DNA of 64,000 bases from Amphibalanus amphitrite (lineage: Eukaryota > Arthropoda > Thecostraca > Balanomorpha > Balanidae): positions 558,001-622,000 of the forward strand of contig NW_024881507.1 in assembly GCF_019059575.1 (NCBI RefSeq), written 5' to 3'. Positions 9,040 to 22,660 of the stretch are shown piece after piece. The notes below the pieces were generated by a model. That model did no database searches. It was given only the letters and a program-made list of their open reading frames with translations, and had not been told where the DNA came from. Within the stretch, counting starts at the first letter, position 1. Each line of letters begins with the position of its first letter. The position numbers were made by a program, and so were the translations under genes.

Positions 9040-12000
9040 TATACAGTCACAGTGAGACAACAGTAGGGTTCACTCTAAGAGAAGAAATCGATACTTACGT
9101 AAGCTATTATTTCGATGGTACACTGCTTGAGTGGGAAGCTGAAAGACGTAACTTCATAGCAGTAATGTTTCAAAATAGGTTTAAATTTAGATCGGTCTTT
9201 GGCTGACATTCATGCTTGCTATTTTAATTCAAGCACGCGTTCCAATTTTACTTTAGAAAGTTTTGTCCTCTAGGCGTATTATACATGAGATTGTGCTGAA
9301 TTCGTATATAATGTATTCAAGGAGCACGCCCTGGAAACTCTGAAAGCGAAACGTTGGGTAATTCGGTTACATCATCTAACCAGTTACCTACTTACCTTAT
9401 GAACTGATCTGCTTCAAATCAACTAACTGAAGTAAGCGCATAACCATTTTGCATAGGCATTCAAATTGAGGTGACAGTTGCCTCCCAGATTCCCAAATAT
9501 TATTTGATGGAAGCTCGCAAGCGATCATTATAAGATTTTTTTCCTTTATATCCATTGCAGCGTGCTCAATGTCATTGTCGGTATGGTATTATTTTGTTCT
9601 TGATTATCACCAGGCATATGCTGATAGTGGCCGAGCCCAATGAAGCTGTTGGGCTGCGCGCAGGCATACTTCGTTTTGATCGCTTGGCATGGAAGTGAGG
9701 ACCACTGTCTACCTACTCTACTCTTAATGAGCAGAGCAGAGCTTCATAGTGCATGCTATATTGGAAATTTGGAATCTATGCATCTAAAACAGAGCTTGTA
9801 ATCGCTTGCAGAGGGGGTCGCCCCCGGCTTATTCCGTGTTCTAGCGCACGCGCGCTGTTGGAGTCGAAGAGGGACCGTCTATCGAAAACATCTTCCATTT
9901 GAATCGGTACCGTGTAAATCATGAAGTACAGTTTAATCATCTCCGTCCTCCATTTTCTTTACTTGTTTAGGTGAGATACCTATCGTGAAGAGATGGTAGG
10001 TAGAAGGACTTTAATTCAGTAGGACTGCATGGTGACATCAGCAAAGATTACCAATTGCCCGCTCGCGGACCTCGACTGTTCTTTTTGGCACTGAAGGTAG
10101 GTAAATGATAATCCCCTCCCTTGCTACCCGTACTCTCGACCCTGCGCCACCCGCGGCGCACAGTGATGGCCCTGATTCCTATGTAGTCTCTGCCAAGTTT
10201 CTGCAATATTGCCAGCCCACCTGGAGTTCCAGTCTGCCTACCAGGTAACCTACCGGCGAACATCCGACAGGCGCTGCAAAAATGGATCTGGGTCAGTATC
10301 AAGATAAAACACTGCATAGAGCATATCAATATTACCGTCATTTCCTGGACTGCCGGCAATGCTGGCCATTGAGCCGACAATGTGCGCGTTTGGGGCCACT
10401 GATGGCGATTGGCTATGGCCGGTGATGATGCGGATGCTCCCAGTGGGTATGTTACCTACTGTTAGCGGTTGGGTGATCGGTGGCCGGCGCTGCTGCGGGT
10501 GGCGGAGAGGGACCAGCGGCGCGCGCCGGCCCTCGGAGCCAACAGCTGCCCACCGGCCGTCCCGGCGCGCCGGAGCACCGAGCTGCTCATGACTAATTGG
10601 TGGGTAGGAGAGCGCAGCTGTCCGTCTGACCTGTGCGGCTCTGCTGGCCTCCGCCGCCCGCGCAGCCCGCGCCGAGCCGGGCGCAGACTGTGAGGTGGCC
10701 CGAGCACGGCTCGATTAGTTTGACTTCCACCGGGAAATTCGAAGAGAGATCGGAGGCCTATGGCTCTGCAATGCCAAAATTGATGATAAATGTGTCATTT
10801 TCCTCGCATGGAAAGAAATCTATCATGAACAGGTATAGGTACCGACTGCCTGCAATATCTAATTCAGCCTTGCGTTATGGAGGCTGCGTGATATTTGTGT
10901 TGTGTAGCGCTGAGCTCGTATGAACTGATGGCAAGTTAATAGTCAATACGAAATTTACGACTTGTCATGGGTTAGCCGGCCTCCGCTTTGCTCTTTCAGT
11001 TAACATTTTACTGGGCTATTCAACTGGGGCTGATAGGACTTTGAAAGTTCCATTGCGCTGTAAAGCCTGTGTTCGTTTTTCTTTTTCCATCTAGGTAATG
11101 CCATATCAATTTTTGAAGTGACAACAATGCGTTATAAAATCATTGATTGGCAGCATCACATTAGTCATTATTGTCGAGTGCATGCTAAGCTTCTTTATCA
11201 TACTATTCAATCTGGGCTAAAGATAATACCTAGGTATCTGATCTCTGTGTAAATCAGATAATGGATCATCATCGATCGTCGGTTATATTCGTTTCGAGCA
11301 CTTGCTTCGTGAAATGCCCATTGCCCATTGAACTTGGATGCCTTCAAGAGTGCGAGTTCAGAGAACTCGCGTAACTTGTTGTTTGTAACTGTAGTCTGTA
11401 ACTGATATTTATGTAACTGAAATTTTACTAACAGCGAATGCCAACATACATACCTACCAACCGATTCCAAGAAGGTTTTCGTGAAGAGGAGAGAAGCCGT
11501 TCAAACTTTGGCAAATTAAAAGATTAGGAGAGTGAACACTTCATCTCTTCTCCCTTTTCTCTTTTGACATGTCTGTGTTTTAGTTTGGGTTCATTGCACG
11601 GCCTGGCGACGCAAGAATAGGGAAGTCGGATGAAAAGACATGAATATTTGCATTTTGCCTAACATAAATTTTGACATGAATATTTACATTTTACCTACAT
11701 TTGCATTTGAGCTTTTTAGTTTTTCATATTTTAAACTTAGGTATCCTGTTATCACTGTTCGTTGTATTATTAGATGCTTTTCCGCCGTTTATCATTCATT
11801 ACCAACAAGGCAACTGATCCATTGGGTGTGATTTGGCTGTCAGACTTACGTGGGATGACTGAGACTGAGTGACTGAGTGACTGAGATCGACTGAGACTGC
11901 CTGACTGACTGGATTTCTGAAACTGGACTGTCCGGCTGTTATTGATACTGAGTGATTGGGCTCACTGACTGTTATTTAGACTGTCTGGACTGATGGAGTC

Positions 12001-15000
12001 TGACTGAGACTGGCTGACGAGGTTGGCTGGGGCGCTGGGCCCGCCGGTCGGCTGGCGGCCGGACCGGCCCGCCAGCCGCCCGGCTCGATCGGGGGACAGC
12101 CGGCCGCCGTCTCACTCCACGTTTTTGTCCACATAGCACGGCCGATCTCTATGTAAATGTGGCAGCTGAGCGTAAAACAATAACTCAGTAGTTCCTCCCA
12201 AGCTTGTTGGCCCGTCGAAATTCAGCCAAACGGATAATGACTGCTCCCAGACCCCGGGCCATAAGTTACATGACGATCCGAACAAATAATCATTACTGAT
12301 AGGACAAAAACACCACATCTGCCCGGCAAAAAAGTGCATTCATTTGGCTACTTTTTAAAACAATTGCGTCCACCGGGGCCCATTCGGTACCGGACGCAGC
12401 GATTATTAATGTGTAATTGCACGCTTCGGCCTCATTCGGTTTTCGGTAGTGATTCATTGGCCGGTCGTCGGTCAGAGCCCCGGCCGCTCGGCTGAGCACG
12501 GTGCCGGCGGCGGGCCGGGTCGCCGGGCCTCGTCCCCCGGCGGTCGCCGCCGGCCTGACCTCCCGGCGGCGGCAAAAAGAGGAGGCACGGCGCCGCTGCA
12601 CGCCGCACTGCGCCACTGCTCGGCGCCACCGCGCCGTGATAGAGACATCAGTCGGTGGTCGGCAGCAAATGGCCCTCGGTCCGGGCGTGACGTGATCGTC
12701 GGAAACTGGCCGGCGTCGAGTGCATCGGTCGCGCTCCGGAGGATTAGAATACTACCCACTTTTAGCTGTTGGGCTTTTGTGAGGGAACGACCATCAGTGC
12801 AACATTTATCAACAATGAGGCGTACGAAGGAAACGACTGTAGAATACCACCAGCTGCAGCATGGTTTTCAGGAAATTGCTGACAATGTTTTGGTCACCCT
12901 TGTCTTTGCATTCCTCAGACTCGGTGTCTGTTTCATGAGAGACTTGCGGCATTTTCATCATCGCATTGCTGCTGGCTTACGTTTTAGGTTAATCTTAGCT
13001 CAGTAGAACTGAAGGTAGCATGACGTCCTTTATTGATCTTCTATAACAATCCGGTCTGATTCGACAATCCGTTCCGTGGTGTGATCTGGCCCGTCTCTCG
13101 TGTGGTTTCCACCTCCACCGCATCCCCGTCCCATATCACCGGTACTGCTCTCATTACCATGTCCGCGGCCGGCGGTACATTCATTACCGAGACCGCTGTG
13201 CGATCAGCCACGCCGGGAATTCGCCGTCGACTCGTATCGCCGTGTCGGTCGTGATTTACGAGAGGAGTGACGCCTCCGAGCCGGGCCGACGCGCCGCCGG
13301 CCGATAACAAATGATCGCCGGGTATCGTCCGTCCACCACCACAGGCTGCGCTGTTGTCCACCGTTCGCCATCCACCACCGTTCGGAGGAGTCTATCGCCT
13401 TTCCATCGTCCGCTTTTCGTCCACCACTGTGTGTCTACTGTCGTCCACATCTCACCGTCCGTCTGTCCACCCTCTCCGTCCACCTCTTGTCATCCACCTT
13501 CCTTTCGTCCACCTCTCGCCATCGGCCGTCCGCCGCCGGAGCGGACAGACATACAGACGGAGCGCGCCGCGCCGCGGTCGACTCGACTCAGATGGATGCT
13601 GCGGGGTCGTCTAGGTCGTGTGAAAGGGTATACCGCTGCGCCAGCTGCGACCGAGACCGCGCTCCGAACACCATTATTGGCGGAATGTCTGAAATGGGTC
13701 CGACTCTCAGTCAGAGGAGTGTGTAATCGCTGGCCAGAGGGTACGGAGCGCCGAGACCGTTACGCGGAGATCGGAGCAGAGTGGCGGACGACAGGAAGGA
13801 TGGCAGCTGGGGCAGACGTCGAGTCGGGCTGTTCGGCGACTATCGGACCGACATGGGACTTTCGCAGTGCGAGACATTTCAGGGCGCCGTTGGCCTCACT
13901 TAGTACGAAATCCATTGTTACGAGCAGGGTATCCCTTGGTGTTGTTCCATTTCAATCAGATCATCCGTCTCAGCTTGTGTTCCGGAGTGCGACATATTTT
14001 CCATGCACCCTCTCTAGCTTATCCTTCCTTTGGTAATATCTGTATTTTGTGTGGTCACTATGCTGCAGCGCATATAAGATACCAAGCCATTTCGCTCCAC
14101 CGACGTCGGTCTGTCCTCTGTCGGGCTCAACCTTTTCCGTTCATTTATCTTCTCCAACTAGAGATCCCCCAGGCCGCGAGGAGTCGGAGGTCAGATCCGA
14201 GCCCAGATTGAATTAAACATTTTTGTGGCAACTTAAATGAGTCTGAATCCATCCCAACTTCGGAATCAATCTCCCGTTGCCATCTAAGTCGTTGCATAAA
14301 TGCCGCGGCGAAGTTTATCAATCTCGGACTGCCTGGCCCGCAGCAGTTGGGCGTTGTCTGCTCACTGGGGACCACGGATGGATGCAGCTGACCGCTCGGC
14401 TTTGTTGCTCGTGTAAGCTTGCTGTACTGATGGAAGAAATACTGTGATGACCTCGGAAGGCACGTTACCAACTGCGCATCAAGTGTGACCAGCGTGAGTC
14501 AGAAAGTGAAGATGAGTTGTGTGGTTCCCTGGTCAGGCGGATGTATGTAATGAAGGAAGGCAAAACAATGCGTAGCATTTTATAGTTGGTAGTTTTTCCC
14601 TGCGACATAGGTCAAGTGATCCAAACAAGTCTCCGCGTTCTGACATTGTTGCTTCAGTATTTTATCAAAGCTTCGCACCGTATCGTGTCCATTTCAATTT
14701 AGGATACCCAGAAATGCACGCGACCTGTCCACGGCTGGTCCGCCTATTGACCTGAGCTCGTCTAAGCGATGTCTTGGCACACACAGTGTGAAGGATGGGC
14801 GGCCGCCCGCACCTGTACGGAGCCATTGAAGGAGGGAGGCGCAAGGTGTGTTCGATGGCTCCCCGCCGTTTCACACTGCGTGGTGCCCATATTGTCTGAC
14901 GAACGGGTATTGTGAACGGCCCGTATTGTCTGCAATGGATGTATTGCACAGCTACCCACGCACCCAGCGTATAGGCATTCAGAGGCTAAGCAATTGATGT

Positions 15001-15670
15001 ATTTTCCTACCTACGTATGACTTATATGGTTGCATGCATTTAAAAATCGAAAGATTGATTAGAGAAATTTGTATTAGATTTAGATAGATTTAGATAAAGT
15101 TAGAGGTCATTTTTGAGGAATTTTTTTATGCTGCGGTGACCAACTGTTGCGTTCAATTGAGACTACATACTCGCAAGCCTATCTTGTGGACCGGCCGGAA
15201 CTCCCACGCTGTTCCAAGAGACTACAGGGGGCCACATGCGCTGCCGACCGATCGGAAGCCGAGCATGTCGGGATGAGTGACCAGTGTCGGGGGCGACACC
15301 CTGCGGCCGATACCCTGCGGCCGATACCCTGCCAGCCGGTGAGCCGTGTCCTCTGTCTATCCGCCGCGCCGAGCCGAGCCGTGTCGCCGGCCGGCGCGCG
15401 CGCAGGTGCGTCGATTGATTGGCCACGGCCGCATTGTGACGCCGTTCCGGGCAGCTGTGACGTCGTTCCGCCGCTTTTGTCCGCTGAGATGCGGCGAGAC
15501 GCGTCGTCGAGCGTCGTCGTATCGCCGGTGCGCGCCTCCTTACCGCCCTCCGCGCGCCACGGGACGTCTTTAGCGACAGATTTGGGAGGCCGGAGCCACC
15601 GGCTGTCGACTTCCGTGTCAGCTGCGTCCCGGTTCCGGGTCTATTTACAATAGCATTATTATCGCATAAC
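9040..15670. other. Gene-free region: AT-rich spacer with CpG-rich patches
   Basis: No gene with recognisable protein similarity or consistent splicing was found. GC-rich, CpG-dense patches lie at about 10440-10700, 12010-12740, 13040-13900 and 15160-15640. Between 11857 and 12015 the sequence is a degenerate repeat of GACTGAGACTG and similar words. At 13310-13520 CGTCCACC-type words recur. The patches could be promoters or untranslated exons of unseen genes, but nothing in the sequence proves it. Confidence 0.5.
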
Positions 15671-15677
15671 TAATTAA

Positions 15678-16177
15678 AGGGACTATCCCACCTTCTAAAA
15701 TGTTGTTAAAACCAGTTAAATTGTGCCCGACTTTATAGATTGGATGACCAGGGACACGGTTCTGGCATTTATTTTTCATTAAACATCTTAGGCTTCCCAT
15801 ATTCCAAACACAAACTTTCAAATATGTTACGTCACAGCCCAAAATTACCTCCTTCCCCAGGCCACATTACTGTCATAAAGCTGATTCTTTTTACTCTGTA
15901 GGCACCACAACAAAGTTCAGACCAAGTTTTAAGCGATTTTTCAACGAACAAACCCATTTAAATCAGAATGACTAAACGAGGTGACGTCACACTAACGGTC
16001 GCTCCATGTTGAAGATAGGGCCTTGTACAAGGCCCATTTTCAAATGAAGGGAACGAATTTCTTCAACACCAAGAGGCCGCGGGGGTTGCAACCTACATAG
16101 ATAGATAGTGGTTTCTGAACCTCGCCGCAAACTTGGCTATCTCAACTCAAACCCCATGTTAAGGTGGGATAGTCCCT
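15678..16177. mobile_element. TTAA MITE, family E', copy 1
   Basis: The element is flanked by TTAA on both sides (15674-15677 and 16178-16181). Its ends are inverted repeats beginning AGGGACTATCCCACCTT. The interior has GTGACGTCAC-like words and no transposase. A second copy lies at 36560-37026 in the opposite orientation. A TTAA duplication is the hallmark of piggyBac-type or Kolobok-type insertion; I cannot choose between them. Confidence 0.88.
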
Positions 16178-16320
16178 TTAAAGAAAGAATGAATTTAAGT
16201 AGAATGCAATTTTCCAATATAATCGAAACAAGGAACATTATTGGTGACTGGTTAACAATTATGTATGTGTGCATTTCAACATTTCGCCTCCTTCTACATT
16301 TCTCAATTGAAACACCTTAA

Positions 16321-16798
16321 AGGGACCCTCCCACCTTAACATTAGATTTGAGTTGAGATAGCCAAAATGGGGTCCCTGGCTCACAATTACCGGTTTCGGC
16401 ACTCACAACATCAAGAAATGCCTTAAATCGGAAATATTGAATTTCAAAATTGCAGCATTTTGATTCAGAGGGGCTAATGCTTAGGAATACCCCTCTGAAT
16501 GTGTGACGTCAGCGCAGATATCTAACGATTTTTAAATGTTTGACTAAAACGTTTTGTAGCACGCGGTGGTATATGCTATTTGCGCGCAACATCTGCCGCA
16601 AACGCCGCACTTCTAAAATAAAGTCGCTAGAAACAGCGGAGATCCCTAAAAAGTAAACAAAAGTAAAAGTCTAATATCTTGAAAACCGGTGAATATTTTT
16701 CGGTGAAATTTGGTAGATATTCGTCTCCGCTCTTTCTGAACCGAGCGACATCACTTTCATGCCAATTCATAAACTTTTTTGAAGGTGGGAGGGTCCCT
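16321..16798. mobile_element. TTAA MITE, family E, copy 1
   Basis: TTAA flanks the element (16317-16320 and 16799-16802). The ends are inverted repeats beginning AGGGACCCTCCCACCTT. These differ from family E' by a few bases, so the two families are relatives. The interior is unlike E' apart from the ends and short shared words. A second copy lies at 45626-46097 in the opposite orientation. No coding capacity. Confidence 0.88.
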
Positions 16799-16927
16799 TT
16801 AACGATCACTTGATCACCAGCAGTACTTAGATATCTCGTCCCAGACAGCCCTGACACCTGTGTCGTTCCCGTGGAATTTAGCAACAGTTCTGCGTCGCTC
16901 TGTGAAATTTCGTGACAGTTCTCAGCC

Positions 16928-17094
16928 TCTATATGTGACGCCGGTGACAGTCCGTGTGCCGCCGTTGACAGTCATGTGCTTGTCCGTGTGCCGCCGGTGA
17001 CAGTCCTCTGCCTGTCCATGAACCGTCGGTGACAGTCCTGTGTCACTCCCCGGTGACAGTCCTGTGCCACTCAGTGTGCCTCCGGTGACAGGTC
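16928..17094. repeat. Degenerate minisatellite built on GGTGACAGTC
   Basis: About seven irregular units of 20-30 bp share GGTGACAGTCCTGTG-like cores. No gene is associated with it. Confidence 0.7.
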
Positions 17095-17344
17095 GCGATG
17101 AGTGATCGCGCCTGTACCGTGTGAAGCGGCTCTGTGTCCGTGGGGGACTGGGGAGGGAGGAACGTCGCGAGCTCGTGTGAACAATCGACCCGACCCGCGC
17201 CGGCTGATGCGCTGACATTTGTCCGGACCCCATGAGGAGCTCCCGGTGATGCCTAGTGGCAACTGGCAAGAAGAGAGTTCGGGTCAATCGGAATGTTAAG
17301 TTTTTGTATGCGATGAGAATGAGTGATACAGGAAACTTGTTTAA

Positions 17345-18483
17345 CCCTCGCCCCGTTGGGGGGGGGGCATTTTGCCCCCCCCCCTGTGTTTTTTCCTGAA
17401 TAGCAAGAAAACGGCGGCGCGCAGCGCCGCCAAATTTTCAGTACCTTCCCGGGCATCAATTTGACACCTTCACACAAAATTTCAAGTCTTAGGTCACCTT
17501 AGGTCAGGAGTTATCGAGGTCAAACTGAGGTCATGTTCGAGCAAAAATGAGCAAAAAACATGCAATCTTGAAACGCTCACCAAATCTACAGTTATCAAGC
17601 AATTTCAAAGTTCTTTATATGGTCTAGTAGACAAAAAGCGGCGCTACAAAACTGCTATCTCGGATTTTCAAAACTTTGGGTTTTTTACCCCAAAAAATTC
17701 AAAAAAAAAATGATTTTTTAGAAAAACTAAAAGAAAATATAAAAAAATCCGAATTTCGAGAAAACGGAATATATGTGATAGTCCCTGCGCTCTTCTATAT
17801 ACATACCAAATTTCAGATCGATATCTCGTTTTTTGGCCAAGTTATAGCGAAAAAACTGTTCAAAAATGATGACGTCAAAATTTTTGAACTCAATTTTTGA
17901 CGATTCTAGACCACGTACGGCAAAACAAAGACCACCATTGAACTTCCCGTGACGAGCTGCATCGATTCGATACCCATTTTATGCAAAAATATCAACTTTG
18001 AAATTTGACCTAATTTGACCTGACCTTGACCGTACCTTGGCCTGACCTTGACCAAAACGTGACCTAAGCTGGCCCCAAAGGCTGCCTGACCCACATAATC
18101 GCATTTGTCATGTAAAATGGACCATAAAACATGTATCACACGACACTTTCATATTGTGACCCCCCAGTGACCTAACCTCTGTGACCTGACCTGGTATCAG
18201 TGACCTCAGATAGCAAAATATGTGTTTGAAGAACATTTCCCCATCGATGATTTTCAATGAAATGCATTTTACTCGATTTTACAACGCATTTCTTGAAATG
18301 CCTGTAAACGGTGAAAATTGGACCTTTGACCTGACCTGTGACGTCATTGGTTTGACCTAGGTCAATAAAATTGGGTCACAAGGTAGTTCCCTGATAGGGC
18401 TATCCAACACCGTTTGCCGCTTGTCGCTAGGTTGCGTGGTTCTCAACGGGGCGCGTTGCTCGGCAGAGCCAACGGGGCGCGGG
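17345..18483. mobile_element. TTAA element, family G, copy 1 (AGGTCA-rich)
   Basis: TTAA flanks both ends (17341-17344 and 18484-18487). The terminal inverted repeats are CCCTCGCCCCGTTGG and, reversed, CCCGCGCCCCGTTGG. A G-run/C-run hairpin follows the left end. The interior is AT-rich and holds many TGACCT/AGGTCA hexamers, for instance the series around 18005-18065 and the palindrome TGACCTAGGTCA at about 18353. No transposase frame is present. The very similar copy at 56097-57268 supports the boundaries. TTAA targets and CCC...GGG ends fit a piggyBac-like non-autonomous element. Confidence 0.88.
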
Positions 18484-20213
18484 TTAAGATCATTGAAGCT
18501 ATGAACAGCAGATAAAATAGCACGTTAAATAGGGGATGGGCGCGTCGCAGAATCACATTCATCTATAATTCGAAAACTGTTCAAAAGTTCACGGCACCGT
18601 CTCGGAGTTCCAGCCAGACGGCGTCATCCACCCCTTCGCCTGATTAGTTTATCAGCACCAACTTCAGCTCAGCACAGCCAATAAAAAGTCTACCTTCTGC
18701 CGTCGGCTTCATCCATGTGTGCAATGTGCATATCGGCACCGATGTCTGGGCGCCGCGCCGCGGCTCGACGAACCGATAGTGAAACTTGTCTGGGCGCAGA
18801 GAGATGCAACGGAACCAACTGACGAGCTGTCGGGCTGTCGTTTGGAAGCCGTCCAATGACACTCAGAGCTTTGGCGGTTCGATGATACCCCTCGGTTCCT
18901 TGAATTCTGCGGTCCGATGAGACTCAACGGAACGCCAAGACAGACGAACGTGGGGATTCAACAGGTCATTGGTTAGCGAGATAATACGCGACGCACCGGA
19001 AGAGGCGATCGTGGGGAGCGTATTCAGAGAGGACGCCGATATCGGGGACCGTGGGAGAGCAGGGAGTCGTCACTGCTCCGACCACCCACTCTGCCCTCGA
19101 GAGACGCTGCTCTGCCAGCCCGCCCGCCCAGGAGCTCGCATTGTTCCCTTTCTGGTCCTGTTCGTCACTGAATAGAAAATCCCTCTGCATATCGCGCTGA
19201 ATATGGCTCACTTGGACATCCCCAATAGACCTCTGTATTAGGACCGGTCAGCTCCGCTCGGCTGAATTATGACGGCCTGACTGGGTCGTCAGGTGTGTCC
19301 CCTCTGACGGCCGAGGGGGTCCGTTCCTGCCGTCCCCCCGGGTTTGTCGCTCGAGAGCGCACGCGCCGCGCCGGCCGGGGGGTCGTGCCAGTGACGGACG
19401 CCGTCTCCAGTCAGTCATTAGGGCCGCATTCCGGCGCCCTGTTCACATAAATATCGCCTCTGTCGGCGTCTGTCGGCCTCCGTTTGGGCTTGATTACCCT
19501 CATTCGGAGACGGCGGTGGCCGCCGGACGGTGGTTTGGCGGGCCGCCCGTTTACAGGGGCAGGCATTAGCCAATGCTGGTGGGCGGGCCTGGCGTGGCTC
19601 TGTTTCTCGGTCAGATTGGTGTATGTGGGTATTATTAAGCAACACCTGCCTCCTGAGGTCATCTGTGTCACCATTCCTTACCGACCTGTCGCCCCAGGTA
19701 ATTTCAAACGACATAAAGATAAGGTACCACATAAGTGGCCAGGTTTGTATCACAATTACCTGAACGATTTGTCGCCTCGTGCTCGCTGAATGCTATCATT
19801 CAGTAGCTGTGTTCAAACACCCACACTCTAGTTCCAGAGAACTGGGTCTGCTCGTCTGACGCACGCTGCCCGGTGCGTTACCGGCCGTACCCACCCTGCA
19901 GAGGGGGGAGGTCTCGGGCCGGCCGGCTCCCGCTGTTGTTCCGCCGGGACGCTCCTCCTCCGCCGTCGCCCTCTGATAGGATAATAACACATCGGTAATG
20001 CGGCTGCAGATCGCACCCATATTTTCTGCGACTGAGTCGGAGAAACATGTGATTAGGCCGGCCCCTGTTGGCTGCCGGAGTGACAACAGCGCCGTCCGCC
20101 GCGCCCGCTGGCTGCGCCGTACGGCTGTAATTTACCACCGCTAATCTGTGTAATTAACGCGGCCGGACGATAACCGGACGGTCAGAGGCGCAGCTGGCCG
20201 CGACGGCCGCAGT

Positions 20214-20400
20214 CTTATCCGGAGCAGGACCTTATCCGGAGCGGGACCTTATCCGGGGCAGGACCTTATCCGGAGCAGGACCTTATCCGGAGCAGGATCT
20301 TATCCGGAGCAGGACCTTATCCGGAGCGGGACCTTATTCGGAGCGGGACCTTATTCGGAGCGGGTCCTTATCCGGAGCGGGACCTTATTCGAAGCGGAGT
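20214..20400. repeat. 17-bp minisatellite, eleven units (CTTATCCGGAGCAGGAC)
   Basis: Eleven head-to-tail 17-bp units can be read. Variation is mostly at two positions (AGCAGGAC/AGCGGGAC and ATCC/ATTC). Further single units are scattered to about 20490. Confidence 0.93.
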
Positions 20401-22261
20401 GTCTAGAGCATGACCTTATCCGGCCCGGACCAGCGCCTTACCAGGAGCAGAGGTTTCATGTAGATCAGGACCTTATCCGGAGCGGAGTGTATGTACATAT
20501 ATGGAGCGGGGCGTTGTCCCGGAGCGATGCGTCTCCAGTGCGGACTGCTGACTGGAGTGTTGTCCAAGCGCGTAATCTGCACTGCGAGGAGAACCGGCGG
20601 AGTTGGCCATCTAACGATATCCTCGTATGCTCTAAGCACATGATAAGATGAATGCGTACTTTTTGACGGATAAGACCTCGAATGAATTTGCTTTCGAATA
20701 TCAGCTAAAAAGCTGAAAGCAGATGTGGATAGGTGCGAAACAGAAAGTACTGCCCTTCAGCTTTTGCAGTCATTCCGGTTTTAGTCCATGGATAAGCTGC
20801 TATCCTAATACACTCCTGCCAGTTGTGGCGCGCCTTCGTCTGTGAGCGAACCGATCCGTTCTCCGACCCTGGAGTGGCCCAGTGAGGTGCGTCTCCGATT
20901 CGGCGGGCCCATCCGTCTGACAGCGCCGGACCGCCCCTCCGACGGACGTCGGTCGGACGGCGACCGCAAAAAAAAAACGCGGTCAGAATCAAATTCTCGC
21001 GACCGATTACACTTGGCCGTGATAAATGCTGGCTGGCGCTGCTGCGGTTTTTGTGTCGATTCCAGGGTCACGGGGCGGGCCGCGGGCTCTCAGATGGTCA
21101 CACCTCCCTCTCGTTGTACAGGCACTTGGCAGTCCGGCTCTGAGGAATGGCACACCGGCAAAAGTGGATAACGTCGAGCGGTCGAGAGAAGTTGTTAAGA
21201 AATTTAACGATAAAGGTGCTCATGACCTAGCAACTACGAGATATCCAATGTTAATACGAAAATCAATGTTTTGAGGGTCCAACTGTTTCATGTTTCCAAG
21301 GCCCTAAAACCATGTTTCCGACTCAGGCTGTGCGAGTCTTTGATCTACCGCCATGCGTTTCTCGCTAGCATTCTTGACCATCAATCGTCATTCGTCGTAC
21401 CCGCTTTGGTCTCACGCAGTGCCATGTTTGTTTCCGTCTCGTTTCCGTTCCCGTTGTATTCATCTTGTTCCGCGTATTCCGCTTTCCCACATCGGCCCTG
21501 ACCGCTATCTCCGGCTTTGACCACTGAATTGATCTGACTGCACGGACTCTACCCACTAAATTGATCTGACTATGCGGACTCTGACCACCGTTGACTGCAG
21601 ACTCCGATCACGGGCTCTGATCAAAGACCTGACCTCTTATCTTAGGTCACTAAGTCACCAGCGACCCTGGTCACTAAGTTGACGCGATTGTTATGACCAC
21701 ATATCCTTACTCTGGCCATCACCTCTGATCACTAGCCTTGATCAGTGACTATCGGACTCACCACAGATGTCAGATTCTCCCCATGCAGACCCTGTATTGC
21801 CGCTTGATCTGACCACATATGCCGACCATAGACCCCGACCGCGGCACCTGACCGCCGCCGCTGACCACGGTAGCGGCGATAATCACTGCCGGGATCGGCA
21901 GCAAAACAGACGCTCTCGGCGGGCCGCCGCCGCCGGCCGAGCCGTCACTCAGCCGGGTCAGCTTGGCCGGGTCGGCACGCCACCGCCACCCACCGTCCGC
22001 CGGACGTGGCCGCCCCCGGCGAGAGGCACACTCACACACACACACGCACAAAACACGGAGAAACCCACCGGGAAGTGGGGTACGACGGGATAGAGCCGGT
22101 TAATGAGCGCAGTCCAAACATGAAATGGAGTACGAGCGGAGAATAAGCTGTCAAGTGTCTGCGCTCTGCAGGATATTAGATAAATGCAATCTTTGCAACA
22201 TTGACCTTAATGATGGGAGTAGCTTATTTCGAAGAAGCAGGCCGCCTTTGGTTACGGGAGA

Positions 22262-22660
22262 GTGTGACAGGTATGAGGCAGAGTCCTCCCGCCCCTGCAA
22301 TGACAGGCGGACTGATATTCAGTCTCTGGTCTGCAATGGCAGACTGGGTCCCCTGCAGTCTCCAGAGCCTAACAGGCGGGCTTCCCCCCAATCCAGAAAC
22401 AGGCGGGCTGGCCGCCTCTAGTGGCAGGCGGGCTGATCTCCAGTCTCCAGTTACAGGCGCGCTGATCTCTTCTACTATTGTGTTCTACTTTCAATCTACC
22501 AGTTAGTCTTCTATTATTCAGTGACTGAGACGGACTGGCCGTCCTGCAGCAGACAGGATCCTCCTGCCTGCAGTGACAGGCGGGCTGGTCTCCAGTCTCC
22601 CGCCTCCAGTGACAGGCGGGCTGATCTGCTCTCTCCAGTGACAGGCGGGCTGGCCCTGCT
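22262..22660. repeat. Degenerate repeat of CAGTGACAGGCGGGCTGATC
   Basis: The core GACAGGCGGGCTG recurs at irregular spacing, often preceded by CTCCAGT. It is split by a unique stretch at about 22470-22540. No coding potential. Confidence 0.8.

Noticed and set aside
10048-10380. Minus-strand frame of 110 codons ending in a Gly/Arg-rich stretch
   Set aside because: No recognisable domain and no splice-consistent neighbours.
12449-13006. Plus-strand frame of 185 codons
   Set aside because: It begins in a GC-rich patch where several frames on both strands stay open. The peptide changes from Arg/Pro-rich to unrelated text with no known motif.
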